Positions 10,301-22,525 of a DNA stretch of 64,000 nucleotides are shown in pieces (positions within the stretch are counted from its first letter, which is position 1; the number at the start of each line of letters is the position of its first letter). The notes below the pieces were generated by a model. That model did no database searches and was not told the origin of the DNA. It was given only the letters and a program-made list of their open reading frames with translations. The position numbers and the translations under genes were made by a program. The stretch comes from Melastoma dodecandrum (taxonomy: Eukaryota; Streptophyta; Magnoliopsida; Myrtales; Melastomataceae). The DNA lies in assembly GCA_029817715.1 (NCBI GenBank), contig JARUPY010000474.1, positions 8,308,001-8,372,000 on the forward strand. Reading direction: 5' to 3'.

Positions 10301-11237
10301 GGCATTGTTCAGTAGATTGTTGTGTTATGCCTTTGTTAATGATTGTCTCCTCAGTGTTAACTAGGGGATTCTGTATCCATACAACATTTGTTCATGCCCT
10401 TGCTGTCCTCAGTAATTTCAGTTCGGTTTTCAAATTGGAAGCGTTCAGACAATATCTTTATGCAGTAATGTGTTCTCGGATTCTAATACTGTATGGATCA
10501 ATATCTATATTCCATTTTGTAAGCATTTGAGTTTTGTCATTCGTTTTCATGACAAATGATGAGAACCAGCATTCCGAATGAGCAGGAGCTGGTTGCTTAT
10601 AACACCCAACCAGAGGCGACTCTGAACTGTTGTTCTATAGGCATATGGGAAAGTCTTCTTCCTGCCTCCTGTCTCTTCTGGAAGCGTATGACCCCCACAG
10701 TGCTGTTTCTCTGGTTTTTTACTACGTGCTGCCCATCACTTCTTGTGCAAGACAAGACTTGAGAAAATCATGGTTTCCTTCACCATTTTTCTAGTTTCTG
10801 TATATATTAGTTCTCAACATGTGGTTGCAATTTATTCTTGAAGGCCTCTATAATGGAACAACTATGGCACAAGTACTGTGGTATAGTTTTCCTATGAGAC
10901 AACTATTAGTATGTAATTCTGTATGTTGATGGATCTGTGTACAGCGGAAGATTTGTCTTTTGGCGTAATTGTTCTGGTCACCTGATTTGATGGTGCGTCG
11001 AACCATTAGTAGTGCGTATAAAGACTGTGGTTGATGCAGGGATTATAGCAGTTAGACATAGATGGCACAGGTGAAGAACTAGTTGCTTGACTTTGACAGC
11101 ATAACACCTTCAGCTATTCTGCTTGTGCATTTTAACCCTGTTGTGCAGAGCTTGTAATCAAATTACTTCTGCAACTGAAACTGATTAGGCATCTCTAATA
11201 TTATGCTACAGTTGAGCTTTCTTGAAATTTGGAAACT
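10301..11237. other. No recognisable gene
   Basis: Short ORFs only (10327-10530 and 10556-10762, plus strand), neither with a recognisable domain. Base composition resembles intron or old intergenic DNA. Confidence 0.5.
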
Positions 11238-12342
11238 CTATTGTAGTTTTGGAGCATCTGACTGGGCTTGGCTCTGGTCAGTCGAAGACACCCGCATTCC
11301 ATTTCCGCACAACCAAATCTGAAGAGAAAAATGCCGAGGTACTTCCTTGAAGCCGCACTTTTCTGAGATCTTTGTGCATTCAGGGATGTAACAGCTGCTT
11401 GCGATTACTATGTCTGTTCTCATGTGCAGAACATCTATTTGAGCACCCTGTTTTTTGATCAACTTCAAATGAATTTTTATTGGATAATTGGACATAATTT
11501 TCCATTCGAAAGAAGGTAACCATTCAGTTACCTGTTTGAGTTGATTATGTGAGAGGTTGGAATGATGCTCCCTTTCAATTGGTGCGGCCGTAGAAACTGC
11601 CTAAGGAGCAGGCATATCTACTTTGAATGATAATGCTGGAAACAATTTCTTAAATAGAAGATATGCCACCCCCCCCCCCCCTTTAGTCGCGGCTGTGCCT
11701 TGGGGGCCTCCGGTAGCCGTGGAGGGGATGAGAGAAACGAATTGTTGCCAAACTAGTTCCAGTTTTCCGGAACAGATTACTAGAATAACTTGGTTTGATG
11801 GCTGAATCAAATTAGATGTTTATGTCCTGGGAATCAAATGCTTTGCCAGATTTCTCTTCTGGCTTCCGCTCAGCTGGTTTTGGAGTTGCCCCAGCAGCTA
11901 CTTGTCAGCTTTAAACTTACGAGTTTCAGCGGCCTGAATTATGCTCTCACTTGAAATCATGTTTTCTCAAATCTGTTTGACAGATAGATTGCTGGAGTAG
12001 ATACCACATCCAGGAACTGGTCCTGTGTTGCAGCGGCAAGCTTTTCAACTGTCCGCTCTGGTCTATAGAATTTTTTTGCACAAGTGATGAAGTTTTGACC
12101 ATATAGTATGCCATTTATGAGGCATAGGATATATGGTCTGATACCGGATCACTGGCCTGATCGATGAGTTTCAAGAGAATGACTCTTTCCCTGTCATAGA
12201 TCGCTGTCTCCAGTATGCCGTCGAAGTTGTGAATTAGCTTTGAGTGCTCACAGTGATCACAAAGATCAGCTGTCTTGGGATGGCAGAGTGAGCTCAGCTC
12301 TATCACATCATAGCTGCACCCAATATCTTCCAGCAAGCACAA
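11238..12342 (-). pseudogene. Unrecognised spliced-gene remnant
   Basis: Several minus-strand segments have protein-like composition. 12115-12342 encodes 75 residues with LCHPKTADLCDHCEHS and ILLKLIDQASDP. About 11880-12080 reads RPERTVEKLAAATQDQF and AIYLSN, then breaks. 11238-11495 encodes 85 residues with CGFKEVPRHFSLQ. The first two look like pieces of one gene interrupted by stops, because they follow each other in one orientation. I do not recognise the family. A run of 12 C residues near 11672-11683 lies within. Confidence 0.35.
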
Positions 12343-14007
12343 AAAAGTAGCGCAATGAACAGAAAGAACGTTGGCTTGGGTGATACCGCTATGGCTTTCA
12401 ATCGTTTCTAAAGGGCAAATGCATTACACTGATGGCTGGGTAAAGGTGATCGTTGTATTTGAACGGAGAGCAATGTCCATTTCTCCATCAGATCCCATGC
12501 CTGTTATATTTGTTTTTTAAAAACTCGGACGTTTTCAATGAGGAAACCGGATGGTAGAAAATGCCGTCCCCAGTTCTCTAACATTCTCACATCGTTCAAA
12601 TTATATTAATATTATGCCGAAATTTGAAAGTTAGGCGAAACAAACAGGGATTCCCTTTCGTGGATCTTTCCTACAAAACTTGTAAGTTCGGCAAAACTTG
12701 ATAATCAGCCGCTTGCCGTCCTGTTTGCTTGCTCGTCATTGCTCACGGATAGCATTTGGGTCAAGTTGTTAAAATTTGTAATCACATTGAAGTGGCTTTG
12801 CTAATGCTCGCACCTTATGAGCTGACAACCACCTACTACAACACTACCTAGAATTTCTACTTCTTTGCGAGAAACTTCATCACGAGAATGCTCGCTGGGA
12901 ACTGCTTCCTTGCAAGAATCCTTACAAAAAATATAACGTTGACAATCACGCTATCTCAAGGATAGAGCAAGACCGAAGAAGGTTGTAATTACTATCAACG
13001 ACTACTTTCAAATAAGTCTTCAATTTCAATTGATTTGTTCGAACATAAAACGATCGTGATCTTGACTTTATAAATGGTTGATCAAAGATGCTCCGTATTT
13101 AGATAAAAGTATAACATCCCTCGGTAATAATTAAAATACCAGTAGAATATTATACATTAACCCATTAATATTTAATAATTAAAATTTTCACAGTCACATT
13201 AAAAATACTGCTAATACTTTATTTCTTTAAATATATTTTATTATGAAAGACTTGTGTATGATTTTTTTTTAAATAAAAAGTTCGTGAATCGGATTTGTCC
13301 AATTTTGGACATAGTGCATAGCTTTAGAGCAGTCGTAAGACATTCCAATGAATAACAACTAGGTAAATCAAGCCCGGGTCATGTGCCCTTTTGCATGACT
13401 CATCATGAAACACAGTAACCATATGATAGAAAGGGAATACTCGTTTTAAGAAAAATACATTTTATATGTTGGTCTCCTTTACTCCCAGAATCCAAGCATA
13501 TTAATCTGTTTAAAAGATTTGAATAGCTTCAAAAGTGCGAAATCAAGAGCGACGAAATGTTCCTATAAAGGATTCTGTTTCTTGATATGAAAAGCACGTT
13601 TGTTTTGAAGGTACACGAGCTTGAGATACATTCTTTCATGAATAGCTGCCTCTCTTTCATTGCATTAATTACAATAGTTGTTTGAAACTACTGTTAGTCT
13701 GTATATACACATTAAACCAATATGTGAAATATTTGTAAATCAAAATAACTCCAGAAAGTTCCTATAACCATTTCCCTTTGAGACTTCTTGTTGGAACACT
13801 CGACTTTGTAAGGCCGACGTGTTCGCTCGTTCTTCATTACTCTATAGGGATATTTGCAAATCTTTTTCCTTATGCAACTTTATAATGGGGCAACTACTTC
13901 CTTAAAGTTCGATAAAGATTGAGATCTAATTTTGCTTGCTTTCTTGAAGTTATGTTCGTCGTCATTTATCTTTGAGGCTTTCCCACCGTCCGTGAAGAAA
14001 TTTTTCC
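12343..14007. other. AT-rich DNA without a recognisable gene
   Basis: I see no gene here. The stretch 13080-13300 is strongly AT-rich. A minus-strand 85-codon ORF at 13880-14137 is the antisense shadow of the RPS16 pseudogene. Confidence 0.6.
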
Positions 14008-14378
14008 AACAGTGCCCGTTGTCCTCTGCAGGAGAGGTCATGACCTTTTCAAGATCAATGGCGAACCCATCGAGCTGAGCCAGTCGGAGATGCTCTTTTC
14101 CAAGGCCTACGAGCCAATACTCATCCTCTAACTTCACTGTTTTGCTGCTGTTGACATGAGGATTAAAAGTGGAGGGAGGCGGTCAGACCTCTCATATTAT
14201 TACCAAGGCCCTGGTGGCGTATTACCAAAAGTTCATCAATAAACAAAGCAAAAATGATATCAAGGATGCTCTTATGAGATACGACAGGACGCGCCTAGTT
14301 GTCGACCCTAGGAGGCATGAGCCAAAGAAGTTTGGCGGACGTGGTGCATGGGCGAGATTCCAGAAGAGTTATCGTTAA
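14008..14378 (+). pseudogene. RPS16: 40S ribosomal protein S16 (uS9) pseudogene, N-terminus missing
   Basis: uS9 is a structural protein of the cytosolic small ribosomal subunit. The reading frame matches plant RPS16 in two pieces. The first reads CRRGHDLFKINGEPIEL and SKAYEPIL up to a TAA near 14128. After a gap and frame change, VDMRI is followed by [26 protein letters not shown] and the family's invariant end [17 protein letters not shown] plus stop at 14376-14378. About 40 N-terminal residues are absent. It is intronless, but plant RPS16 genes can be intronless, so retroposition is not proven. Substitutions such as GAWARF for the usual GARARF fit decay. Confidence 0.9.
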
Positions 14379-15276
14379 GAGTCACTATTTCGGCAGTCTG
14401 TATGGCAATTGTCACATGAGTAATCTTTCTGTCATGTAAACTCCTTCTGTGGGCGTCGTGTCTCGCCATCAATCACAACCAGCCTATGCACAATGAAAGC
14501 TCACGTGCAGGACACCCTGTCTTTCACTAGAATACCCATCATTACAAGCTATCTACCCGCGCCCCTTTACAAGCCTTCTTATAGGGGTCGTGGCTGTACA
14601 CTAACCATTATATCATTTCACTAAGAGGCACATGGCTTCAGGGGTTGCCCAACGAACCGCCCTTAACCGCCCCTAGGGTCCCTCCCTTTGGAATATGGAC
14701 GCCCCTTCACAAATGACATGACCCTCCAAGGACACCAGTCCATAAAACAATACCCTTCAACGCATCAATGATCCTTAGTCAGCCCGTGCCTCTTCACGGG
14801 CACACCCTTACGCGACCCGTTATGTCTGTTCGTGCCTCCATCACGAACGTTGCTCATGGAGCCTTCTACAAACCGTGCCTTATCGTACATGCCCTCAGGC
14901 ATGTGACACCAATCCACTTCGGGTTTTTAGTTTAGATTTTGCATGCATAGAATAAGTTACAAATTTTAGTTTGTATTTGTCAATCTTCCAAGAATAATAA
15001 TTTTAATTTTTTGTTTAGATTTTATTCCCATTCAATTGATAAAATTCATGTAATTTTATGCTTGTAAAAGTATTTTATAATTGAAAGAATAACTCTCAAT
15101 CACCTCAGCCAAAAAGCCTAATATTAATGGGAAATGATGCGTTGGCGAAGATAAAATACCGTAATTTAAATATAAAAATACAATACAATGATTTGAATTT
15201 AATTTGTTGGATTTAGCTAAGACACTATCAATGAAATTTTACATGAATCTAATTGATATCATGAACAATATTTGAG
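14379..15276. other. No recognisable gene
   Basis: 14430-14920 is relatively C-rich with short imperfect inverted words around CGTGCCTC and TCACGAAC. 14930-15260 is AT-rich. I see no coding structure; a truncated repeat is possible. Confidence 0.4.
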
Positions 15277-17009
15277 TCACCAAAAATTGTTACACGAACA
15301 TTTCCCGTCTTTGAAGTGGTGAAATCTCGTAGCGTCCCGGACTACGATATCTGTCGAGACGGTTGCACTAAGGTGCGTGAATACCACATGACAATCGCAG
15401 CAAAGACGGAGGTTCTTAACGATCCAGAGGAACGTCCTCGGGACACCTCTCAAAAGTCCATAGCCAATGCTAACCTCTCGCTATGCCAGAACAGTTCTCT
15501 TGCTTCTCCATGTCATGCAGCACGTCACTTGTGTCGAGCACATAGCCAGTCTTCTCATCTCGGCTTCCAACTCCTTAAGTAAACCAAAAAACTCGTCTCT
15601 CATAGGGTGATCGACCGGATCCCCGACATAGAACATATGGGATAGCCTTCCCACATTGATGCAACTGTAGCCGGGCTTCTTTCTAGCAGCCTTTGACGTC
15701 ATCAACTTTCTTAGCTCGCCAAGATTGTTCCACATGGCAGCACGTGCATCAACATTTGACAAGAGAATGTAAGTCGAAGGGTCGGTAGTTTCAAGCTCAG
15801 CAACTGATCGGCAACCCTAATGGCCATCTTAGCATTACCGTGCTGCTTGCAAGCACTCAGCAGAGCTGCCCAAGTAGGTTCATTGGGTTGAAATGTCATC
15901 TCATTGAGAAGCTTATCGCCTTCATCAAGCCGACCAGAACAGCTCAGCAAGTCCAATAGGCAAGTGTAGTGTTGCAAGGAGGCTCGAATCCCATATTCCA
16001 TAACCGTAAAGTCGAAAAGATCTCGACCTTTCTCAACATATCTGACATGGCTACAAGCATAAATCAAGCCGACAAAAGTAACACTGTTAGGTCGTACCCC
16101 ATCAAGGAGCATCCGGTCAAACAAATCCAAGGCTTCCTCAGCATGGCCATGTTGAACTGCCCCGACTATTATTGTTGTCCAAGAGGCAACATCCCTATGC
16201 AATAAATTATCGAAAACTTCCGTCGCCGCCTCAATGTCGCTGCATTTGCCATACATATCCACGAGCGCATTACCCAGAAAGAGGCACGAATTATAGCCGA
16301 GCACATACATGTTACCATGAATATGCCTGCCAGCTTCCAAGAGTGCCATATTGGCACAAGCCCCAACAACGCTCGAAAGCACAGGAGGGTCAACAATCTC
16401 GACCCCTTCCCTGTTCATCTCCACGTATAGCTCCATTGCGTCAATGTCCTTCCCACTTTGGAGAAGGCCCGATATCAGTGCTGTCCAGCTGTCAAGCTCC
16501 TCACTAGAGCCCCCCAAAAAACTTCAATGGCATTGTCCCTTTGTCCACTCCTCGCATACGCATAGATCATGGACGTCCACAAAACAGAGCTCTTGATGAC
16601 AATCCCGTCGAAAACTGCCCACACATCATCTGGCAGCCCACACTCGGCATACACGTCAACTAACGAAGACTTTGCAACATCGTCGCACCAATACGGAGAT
16701 GCCTGCCGGCCGATCCTTGCAACGCCCAACTCGGCACATGACTTGACTTGCGTGGCATACACAATGTGGTCGGGCAGCAACCCGTTTCGAGAAAACATCG
16801 TGGGAAACACCGAGACAACAAAGAAGGGACGGTCCGACTAGTTGTATGCGGTGAGGATGGAAGCCGAGACGACGCAATTTGGTCGAGGAGACGACACTTG
16901 ACGTACCCATCGAGGAGGATGTTGGGCAAAGGCCCGTGGCGGTCGATCCGGAGCTTGATGAGGTCGGCGTGGAGACCCCGGGCTGTTAGAAGGGATTGGA
17001 GCTTGGTGC
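15277..17009 (-). pseudogene. PPR-DYW pseudogene, body and C-terminus, 5' end split off by Tat-A
   Basis: PPR-DYW proteins act in chloroplasts or mitochondria as C-to-U RNA-editing factors. The reading starts at the insertion point (CTKLQSLLTARGLHADLIK), runs through PLS-type repeats (for example WTALISGLLQSGKDIDAMEL and GNALVDMYGKCSDIEAA), an E domain (WNNLGELRKLM, KPGYSCI) and a DYW deaminase-like domain. The DYW hallmarks are visible: WHSERLALAMDF supplies the zinc-binding His and catalytic Glu, CCDCHVVF the Cys pair, and RFHHFKDGKCSCNNFW precedes the TGA at 15277-15279. At least three frame changes (near 16800, 16500, 15750) plus stops in the DYW part inactivate it. The first codons are at 28003-28044. 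Confidence 0.9.
17005..17009. repeat. Left 5-bp target duplication of Tat-A
   Basis: GGTGC precedes the LTR. TGTGC at 27997-28001 is the partner, 4 of 5 identical. PPR reading continuity across the two flanks supports the assignment. Confidence 0.8.
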
Positions 17010-17662
17010 TGTTTAGCAACAAAAATTTTGGGCTACAGATCTCGATGTCATTTATGGATCGATGGTCCAGATTTCAGGCCCAAAGTACGAGAAGCCTAGT
17101 AATGAAAAGTCGTGGAAACACACCAGGCGAAACAGTAACAAAGTGACGGGGCTACCAGGTAACAGGGGGTCAACGAGGCAATCGAGCGATAGTCAACTGG
17201 ACAAACGGAGAAACTCTGCAACGAAGGCGAGTGGGCGATCCAGTCGATCGGTAGCTGTTATGGGAAGATTCTGGACGGTCTCAAGACTTAGAAGGAAATC
17301 GTTGCCAAAATGGAAAGGAGATATTCCATCAAGAATGGCAACAATGACACGTAATATATGCACAATATTTCATTACCATACATACGTAGTTCTAGCTTAG
17401 TGTACATAGTTACTCTTTTTTATCTTCAAAGCATTCCAGCGTTCAAGCATCCCGTGCTCCTACGTTCTTGCTCCTTCCGAAGGTATCGTCGATAGCATCC
17501 GTAAGTGCTTCCGCTTAAGGGTGTCTATCTGCTGCCTTCTCATCTCTTTCTTCATTGATACGGCGACCACACAACGAATCTCCAGGTACTAGTTGCTCAT
17601 AGTGCCAGGGATTTCCGATGTGATTGGATCTGCCTTGTCCGCGGTCACTTTCGGAGTGATCA
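17010..17662 (+). repeat. Tat-A 5' LTR
   Basis: It starts TGTTTAGCAAC and ends GATCA. It aligns with 27285-27996, 36778-37473 and 48475-49003. Compared with those it lacks about 60 bp after the promoter. The TATA element seen in the other three LTRs (TATAAATA) reads TGTACATA here (17401-17408), so this promoter is probably dead. Confidence 0.88.
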
Positions 17663-17714
17663 CGCCTTTGGAGACCATAGTGGGAGAATAGGCTAATAAT
17701 GCCGAGAACCTGGG

Positions 17715-18812
17715 GTGGTGCTCATTAAAACAACCTTGGATACAATCTCTCCGATGGGGGAAATGGTAATAATGGAAAACAACTCGGACCCAGCCATAGC
17801 TGGAGAGTTATCAGCCATTATGAGTACTCTCCAAATCTTAATGGAGAGGGTCGGTGCTATCGATCAGAAGCACGGCGCCTTCAAGGAAGGAGTTGACTCC
17901 AAGATGGAGGCCCTCATTCAAAACTTGAAAACTATATCCGGGTTACCAGTGAGCACCCTGGTAATAGGAAAGGGGAATCGACTACCAAATATCAACCTGA
18001 TTACGATTCCTGTAGAGCGTCAATTGCTGAGGGAATGAAAAATGTTGACATAGAGGATGTCCTTATCATCCCTACAGGTCATAGGAGGTTTGTGCATAAT
18101 AATCAACCACTTGTGATAAACGAGGGCTGGACGACTATGCAACAGGACCATCAGATGGCATATCAACCCCCGTTTCGTAGGAGGGAAGATTTTAATAAGC
18201 CAGTGTAGAATGAATTTGTTCATCCTACTAAAGACCATCGACTCTCCAACCCATACGAGGGAGGGGAGTAGCAGTGCAAGAGGCGATGGCACCACCAGAT
18301 CTCATGTCCGAAATAAGGGATTACGTAACTCGATTAGCTGAGCAAGTAATCCTGGGGCAGACAATATGAACGAGGTTCAACTCTATCGGGCTCCTTACCC
18401 TGACAATATCGATTAGGATTACCCTTTTCTAAGGGGGGTATTGTGTTCTTGAATTCGCTCGTTTTTCGGGCGAAGAAGGCATTTCTCCTGCGGAACATGT
18501 CGCCCGCTTCACTCATCAGGCTGGAGAAGCTGCCACTAATGTGTTTTGGAAGGTTTGTCGATTTCCTAGTTCTCGCACATGACCGGCCTTTACATGGTAT
18601 GTGAATCTTCCTCCGAACTCGGCAAGGAACTAGGAAGACATGCCGGTGCAGTTTACTCTGGCATTCGCTCAAACCGATCCAACGGTAACCCTGCAAGACC
18701 TCACCCACATGAAGTAACAGCCAGGTGAACCCGTGGCAGTCTACCCGAATAGACTTCGGAAAGAACGACTAAGATGCAAAACTTTTGCGTTCGAAGCTGA
18801 AGTTATAGCCAT
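17715..18812 (+). pseudogene. gag: Tat-A gag remnant
   Basis: This is the capsid polyprotein of a Ty3/gypsy element. An open 107-codon segment (17715-18038) covers the N-terminal region. The retrotransposon gag core (about 18380-18812) is readable only by shifting frame: YPDNI, AEHVARFTHQAGEA, NSARNWEDMPVQFTLAF, DLTHMK. Stops and frameshifts are numerous. It ends abruptly at 18810-18814, where it fuses into RT. Confidence 0.8.
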
Positions 18813-18814
18813 CG
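18810..18814 (+). other. Deletion junction gag to RT at CATCG microhomology
   Basis: Sequence left of this 5-mer matches gag of Tat-B up to 37905-37909. Sequence right of it matches Tat-B RT from 42847-42851. Both Tat-B sites contain CATCG. The corresponding 4.94 kb of Tat-B is absent here. Confidence 0.85.
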
Positions 18815-19515
18815 ATGATGTGATAGTAGAATCTAAGCGAAGGCAGGATCATCACGTCCATCTAGGCGAAGCATTCGAAAAGATGTGAATACATAACCTC
18901 AAAGTTAACCCATTGAAGTGCGCCTTCGGAGTTGAGAAGGGGCAATTCCTCAGATTCGTTGTACACCAACTGGGAATCAAAGTAGACCCTTTAAAAACTC
19001 GCGCTATTCAAAACCTCCCGGCTCCCCGAAGCAAGATTCAAGCCTTTCTCGGAAGAGTTAACTATTTACGCCGATTTATAGGCATCGTGGCATCTAAAAC
19101 TAGTACCTTCTCGACGATTTTGAAAGGGAAAGAAAAGGGATGGATAACCTGGACGTCACAACCTGAGCAAGCATTCCAGGAACTAAAAAATTATTTGATG
19201 AACCCTCCTGTGCTAGTGTCACCACACACAAAGGCGTCATACATCCTTTATGTGGCTGCATCACAGTCCACTATTGGGTCCATGTTGGCACAAGAACAGG
19301 ATGGAGTGGAAAGAGCGGTTTATTACCTCTCTCGGCTCTTCACAGAGACGGAAAAACGATATACCTCAACCGAGAAGGTCTGTCTTGCCGTGTACTACTT
19401 ATTGATTAAACTTAGACATTACATCGGGTCCAACGATGTGTATGTCATCTCCAAGACGCCCGTAATTAAGGTGTTCTTTGATACCCACCTACTTACGGGA
19501 AGAATTGGCAAGTAG
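18815..19515 (+). pseudogene. pol: Tat-A RT C-terminus and first RNase H
   Basis: It starts inside the RT active-site box (DDVIVES, equivalent to YIDDVVVKS of Tat-B) and continues through NPLKCAFGV, GQFLRFVVHQ, FLGRVNYLRRFIG and the connection region (WTSQPEQAFQELKNYL). The RNase H shows ILYVAASQ, where a catalytic Asp is usual in other gypsy groups; loss of that Asp is a hallmark of Tat elements. A stop interrupts at about 18886, and the frame ends at 19515. Confidence 0.88.
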
Positions 19516-19578
19516 TGTCTAGTGCGCTTTGCCTAAAATATTTATCACAAACTACAGGCTTCGATTAAAGGCCATGCC

Positions 19579-20169
19579 TTGGCTGAATTCATCACCTACT
19601 ACGGTGAAGGTAATATAGACTCTTCACACGAAGAAGATTATCCGTGTGGGCATTGGACCATTTGGTTCGACGGGTCGTCCAACAAATTCAGAGCTGGTGT
19701 GGGTATCTTTATCAAAACACCTTGGAACACCAAAACTAGGTTGGCTTGTCTCCTTGATGGAAAAGTAATCAATAATGGAGCAGAGTATGACGCTTTGATT
19801 TTGGCCTTGCGGCTAGCTCTGGATTAGAAACTAGGAAGTGTAAAGATATGCGGTGATTCTCAGTTGTGAATCCAATAACTTTTAGACCAAAATGAATGCC
19901 ACGCACCTCACCTGAGTCGGTATCTAATTAAAGCGAAGGAACTCTTCGCAAAGTTAGGTGCGGCCAAGATTGTACATGTGAAAAGGGACGAATATCAACA
20001 GGCCAACTACTTAGCGCAACTGGCCTCCCGGTTGCTAAACAACTCAAATTCAACCAAAAATAGTACAACCTTGTTTGTAAGCAAACGTCTAGAATTCTGC
20101 AACGACTGCAAAGCAAAGGACAAAGAGGTACACATCGCTGACCTAATTGAACAGAACGGGAACTGGTGA
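19579..20169 (+). pseudogene. pol: Tat-A second (archaeal-type) RNase H and linker
   Basis: HWTIWFDGSSN followed by NNGAEYDALILALRLALD is the additional RNase H domain acquired by Tat elements, with Asp and Glu catalytic candidates. It is open at 19579-19827, then TAG, then KRDEYQQANYLAQLASRL at 19978-20100. Confidence 0.85.
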
Positions 20170-20329
20170 GAACCAATACGACAATTCCTCGAGAATACTA
20201 ATACGAAAGGTGAAAGAAGGATTTGAGTGATTGCTAGGCACTACCTGCTCCTCGACGGAGTTCTCTATTGGAAGACCAATGAGGATGTCCTGTTAAGATG
20301 CATCAATTGAGACGAAGCCATCCCAATCA

Positions 20330-20880
20330 TGATGGAAACACATGAGGGGCTGTTTGGAACGCATCAAGCAAGTATCAAGATGAGTTGGTCGATCAAACGA
20401 CATGGATTCTACCGAATCAAACGATATCGTATTAGTCCATCAACCAAAAGTAATTAAATTTATCAAGAACTCCATCGTTTATCGATACGGGATTCCTCAA
20501 AGTATCGTGGTAAACAATTCGAAAGTGTTCAACGGTGTGCTTATGGATAAGTTCCCCGAAGATTTTGGTTTTAAAGTACTCAACTCAACCCCGCATTACG
20601 CTTAGTCAAACGGGCAACGGAAGCCTCCAACAAACTCATAAAGCGAATTATACAGAGAATGATTGGGAGTAGTCCGCGCACATGGCATACCCTACTCCAA
20701 GAAATGTTGTGGGCACATGGCATACCCTACTTCAACAAACTCATAAAGCGTCGCCCCGTTCAACCCTTGTGTACGGTCATGATGTGATGCTTCCAATAGA
20801 AGTGCGATATCGATCGCTCAGACTTCTCAAATAGCTCGGAGAATACGAGGGGTATGATGAGGATAAGCGCGAAGCCCTCT
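20330..20880 (+). pseudogene. pol: Tat-A integrase remnant
   Basis: It begins with the His pair region (ETHEGLFGTHQA, about 20336), then jumps near 20410-20440 past the zinc-finger Cys pair and the first catalytic Asp, both present in Tat-B. It resumes at FIKNSIVYRYGIPQSIV. The second catalytic site reads VNNSK instead of VDNAK. The C-terminus is cut near 20865 at an AAGCGCGAAGCCC join into the downstream antisense ORF region. Confidence 0.8.
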
Positions 20881-22525
20881 GGTCGTTCACTACATGAATG
20901 CCAGAAGGATTTCCGAAGAAGTGAGAGTATAACCTCCAGCTAATGCAAATCCGCACATACTCGCCCCAGCTCGTCCGTCACGGATGCTAAGGCGATGAAG
21001 CTATCCTCGGTATCGACCCCATGCTCGAGGATGGCATTGAAAGAGACCAGTAAGGAATGCAAGGGCTGCCATGAATGAGCTTGAGTCAGGTAACGACTTG
21101 AGAACAAACCATGAACAAGGTCCCCTGCCGAAGTAGCCTGCATTGGTGAGTCTTGGGGGTCTTGCCGAAGTCCCTTGCCATCGCCTGGCCTTGAGGGGTT
21201 CCCATCACCTGACTTTGAGGGATTCCTGTCGCCTCCCTTATGAAACGTTGGGCGACAATAACATCATCGACTGATGAGACTCCGGCTTCATTTCTCGGAG
21301 AGGGCCGAACTTCGTGTGCCACCTCACTTGGGGGCTCCTCCACCCTGGCTCATTGTCCAGGGTGACCGTGGTCGCCTCGCCAAGAAGCAATTGGGGTGTC
21401 ATCGGGAACATCCTCACTGACAACAGATGAAAGGAATTAGTGTTATACCTGAGGTCTCCCATCATGAAACAAAATGAGTGAGGGCTTAATACCTGGTACA
21501 TTCCCAGAGGATACTTTCTCGGGAATAGGGCATTTATCCATGACTCATGGCGGTGCTGAGGGGACAAACCTGTGAGGCTACTTCTTCTTTAGGCAGGATC
21601 TTTGTGAAGACGAACTTGCAGGAGAAGGCTTTGCTCTCTTAATGCATGTTGCACAAAAGAGTTAGCTTATCATTTAAGTTGAACATCAATGGATTGCTGT
21701 TTGAATCAGTTCAACGTATTCGAGGAAGACGAGTCACCATCTGGAGACCGCTTCTTTGAACTCCTCTCACTCGGACCAGGAAGTGCTTTGGGAAGGGTTG
21801 AATTTTCCTCCTTAATCAACCTCTCCATATGAGAGGAGATTGAGCTGAGCTGAGTTGAGCCGAAATAGAAAGGAGACCGACCACCAGAAGGCTTCGCCTT
21901 GAGCTGAGCCACGGGAAGGTCTCGCAATTGGGGGTGTTCGACTAGTCTAGGCTCCACAGGAATTACAACACGTGTAGGACTTGAAAAATGGAACCGCCAG
22001 GGACTGGCTGAAGCCTAGTTGATGGACGCAGAATTGAGGACTGTATACCTCAAAGGTCACGCCAGATGACTCCACCCCTACCAAATCCCTAGCAAAGAGA
22101 GCCGGACATATGTATTTAATAATCCCTTAGGTGTAGTTCTTCCCATGTTTGGGAGAAAGGACACCAGGAAGAAACTACACCCGGACTGTCATCTGCATAT
22201 CTGCCCGTCAGAGCTTGAATACAACCAGCCACGCTAACGGGAGACCAGTGTTCGGACGAGCTCGTTGAGATAACATCACTACAAGCGCACATCACGTGGG
22301 TATAACGGGCGAAGCCCAGAATGTATAGAATAATCCATAGGTACATAACCCATAAAGGGCCATCTGTCCGACCCCTCGGGAAGTTGGTCGGGTCGGTTGT
22401 TGCCTGGTAAAGCCCGCGGTAGATCAAGTTCAACAGGAAAGGGGCAAAGGCCAAACCTTCTGGCTCGTCCACATTGGCAGCGTCGACGAGACTGGTGGCC
22501 AATCCAATCATGTAGCGACTGGGGC
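20881..22525 (-). pseudogene. Tat-A antisense ORF, C-terminal part with plant-mobile-domain segment
   Basis: Minus-strand reading gives RYMIGLATSLVDAANV, GLAFAPFLLNLIYRGLYQ and DGPLWVMYLWIILYI, matching the look of the plant mobile domain (PMD, 'aminotransferase-like'). This is followed by a charged low-complexity linker (LIKEENSTLPKALPGP, RSSKKRSPDGDSSSS) and a C-terminal region ending about 20940. Tat-B carries the homologous ORF at 45678-47790. Stops and frameshifts break it. Function is unknown; antisense extra ORFs downstream of integrase are a known feature of Tat elements. Confidence 0.65.

Noticed and set aside
11601..11810. Overlapping ORFs around a C12 run with Pro-rich or Gly-rich peptides
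   Set aside because: Generated by the homopolymer; no domain and no splice context.
13880..14137. 85-codon minus ORF
   Set aside because: Overlaps the plus-strand RPS16 pseudogene, which has clear family motifs; antisense shadow.
15969..17146. Plus-strand ORFs over the PPR region
   Set aside because: Shadows of the minus-strand PPR-DYW pseudogene and of LTR sequence.
17663..17690. Primer-binding site for Tat-A after the 5' LTR
   Set aside because: No convincing match to a tRNA 3' end could be read, so none is annotated; mutation is possible.
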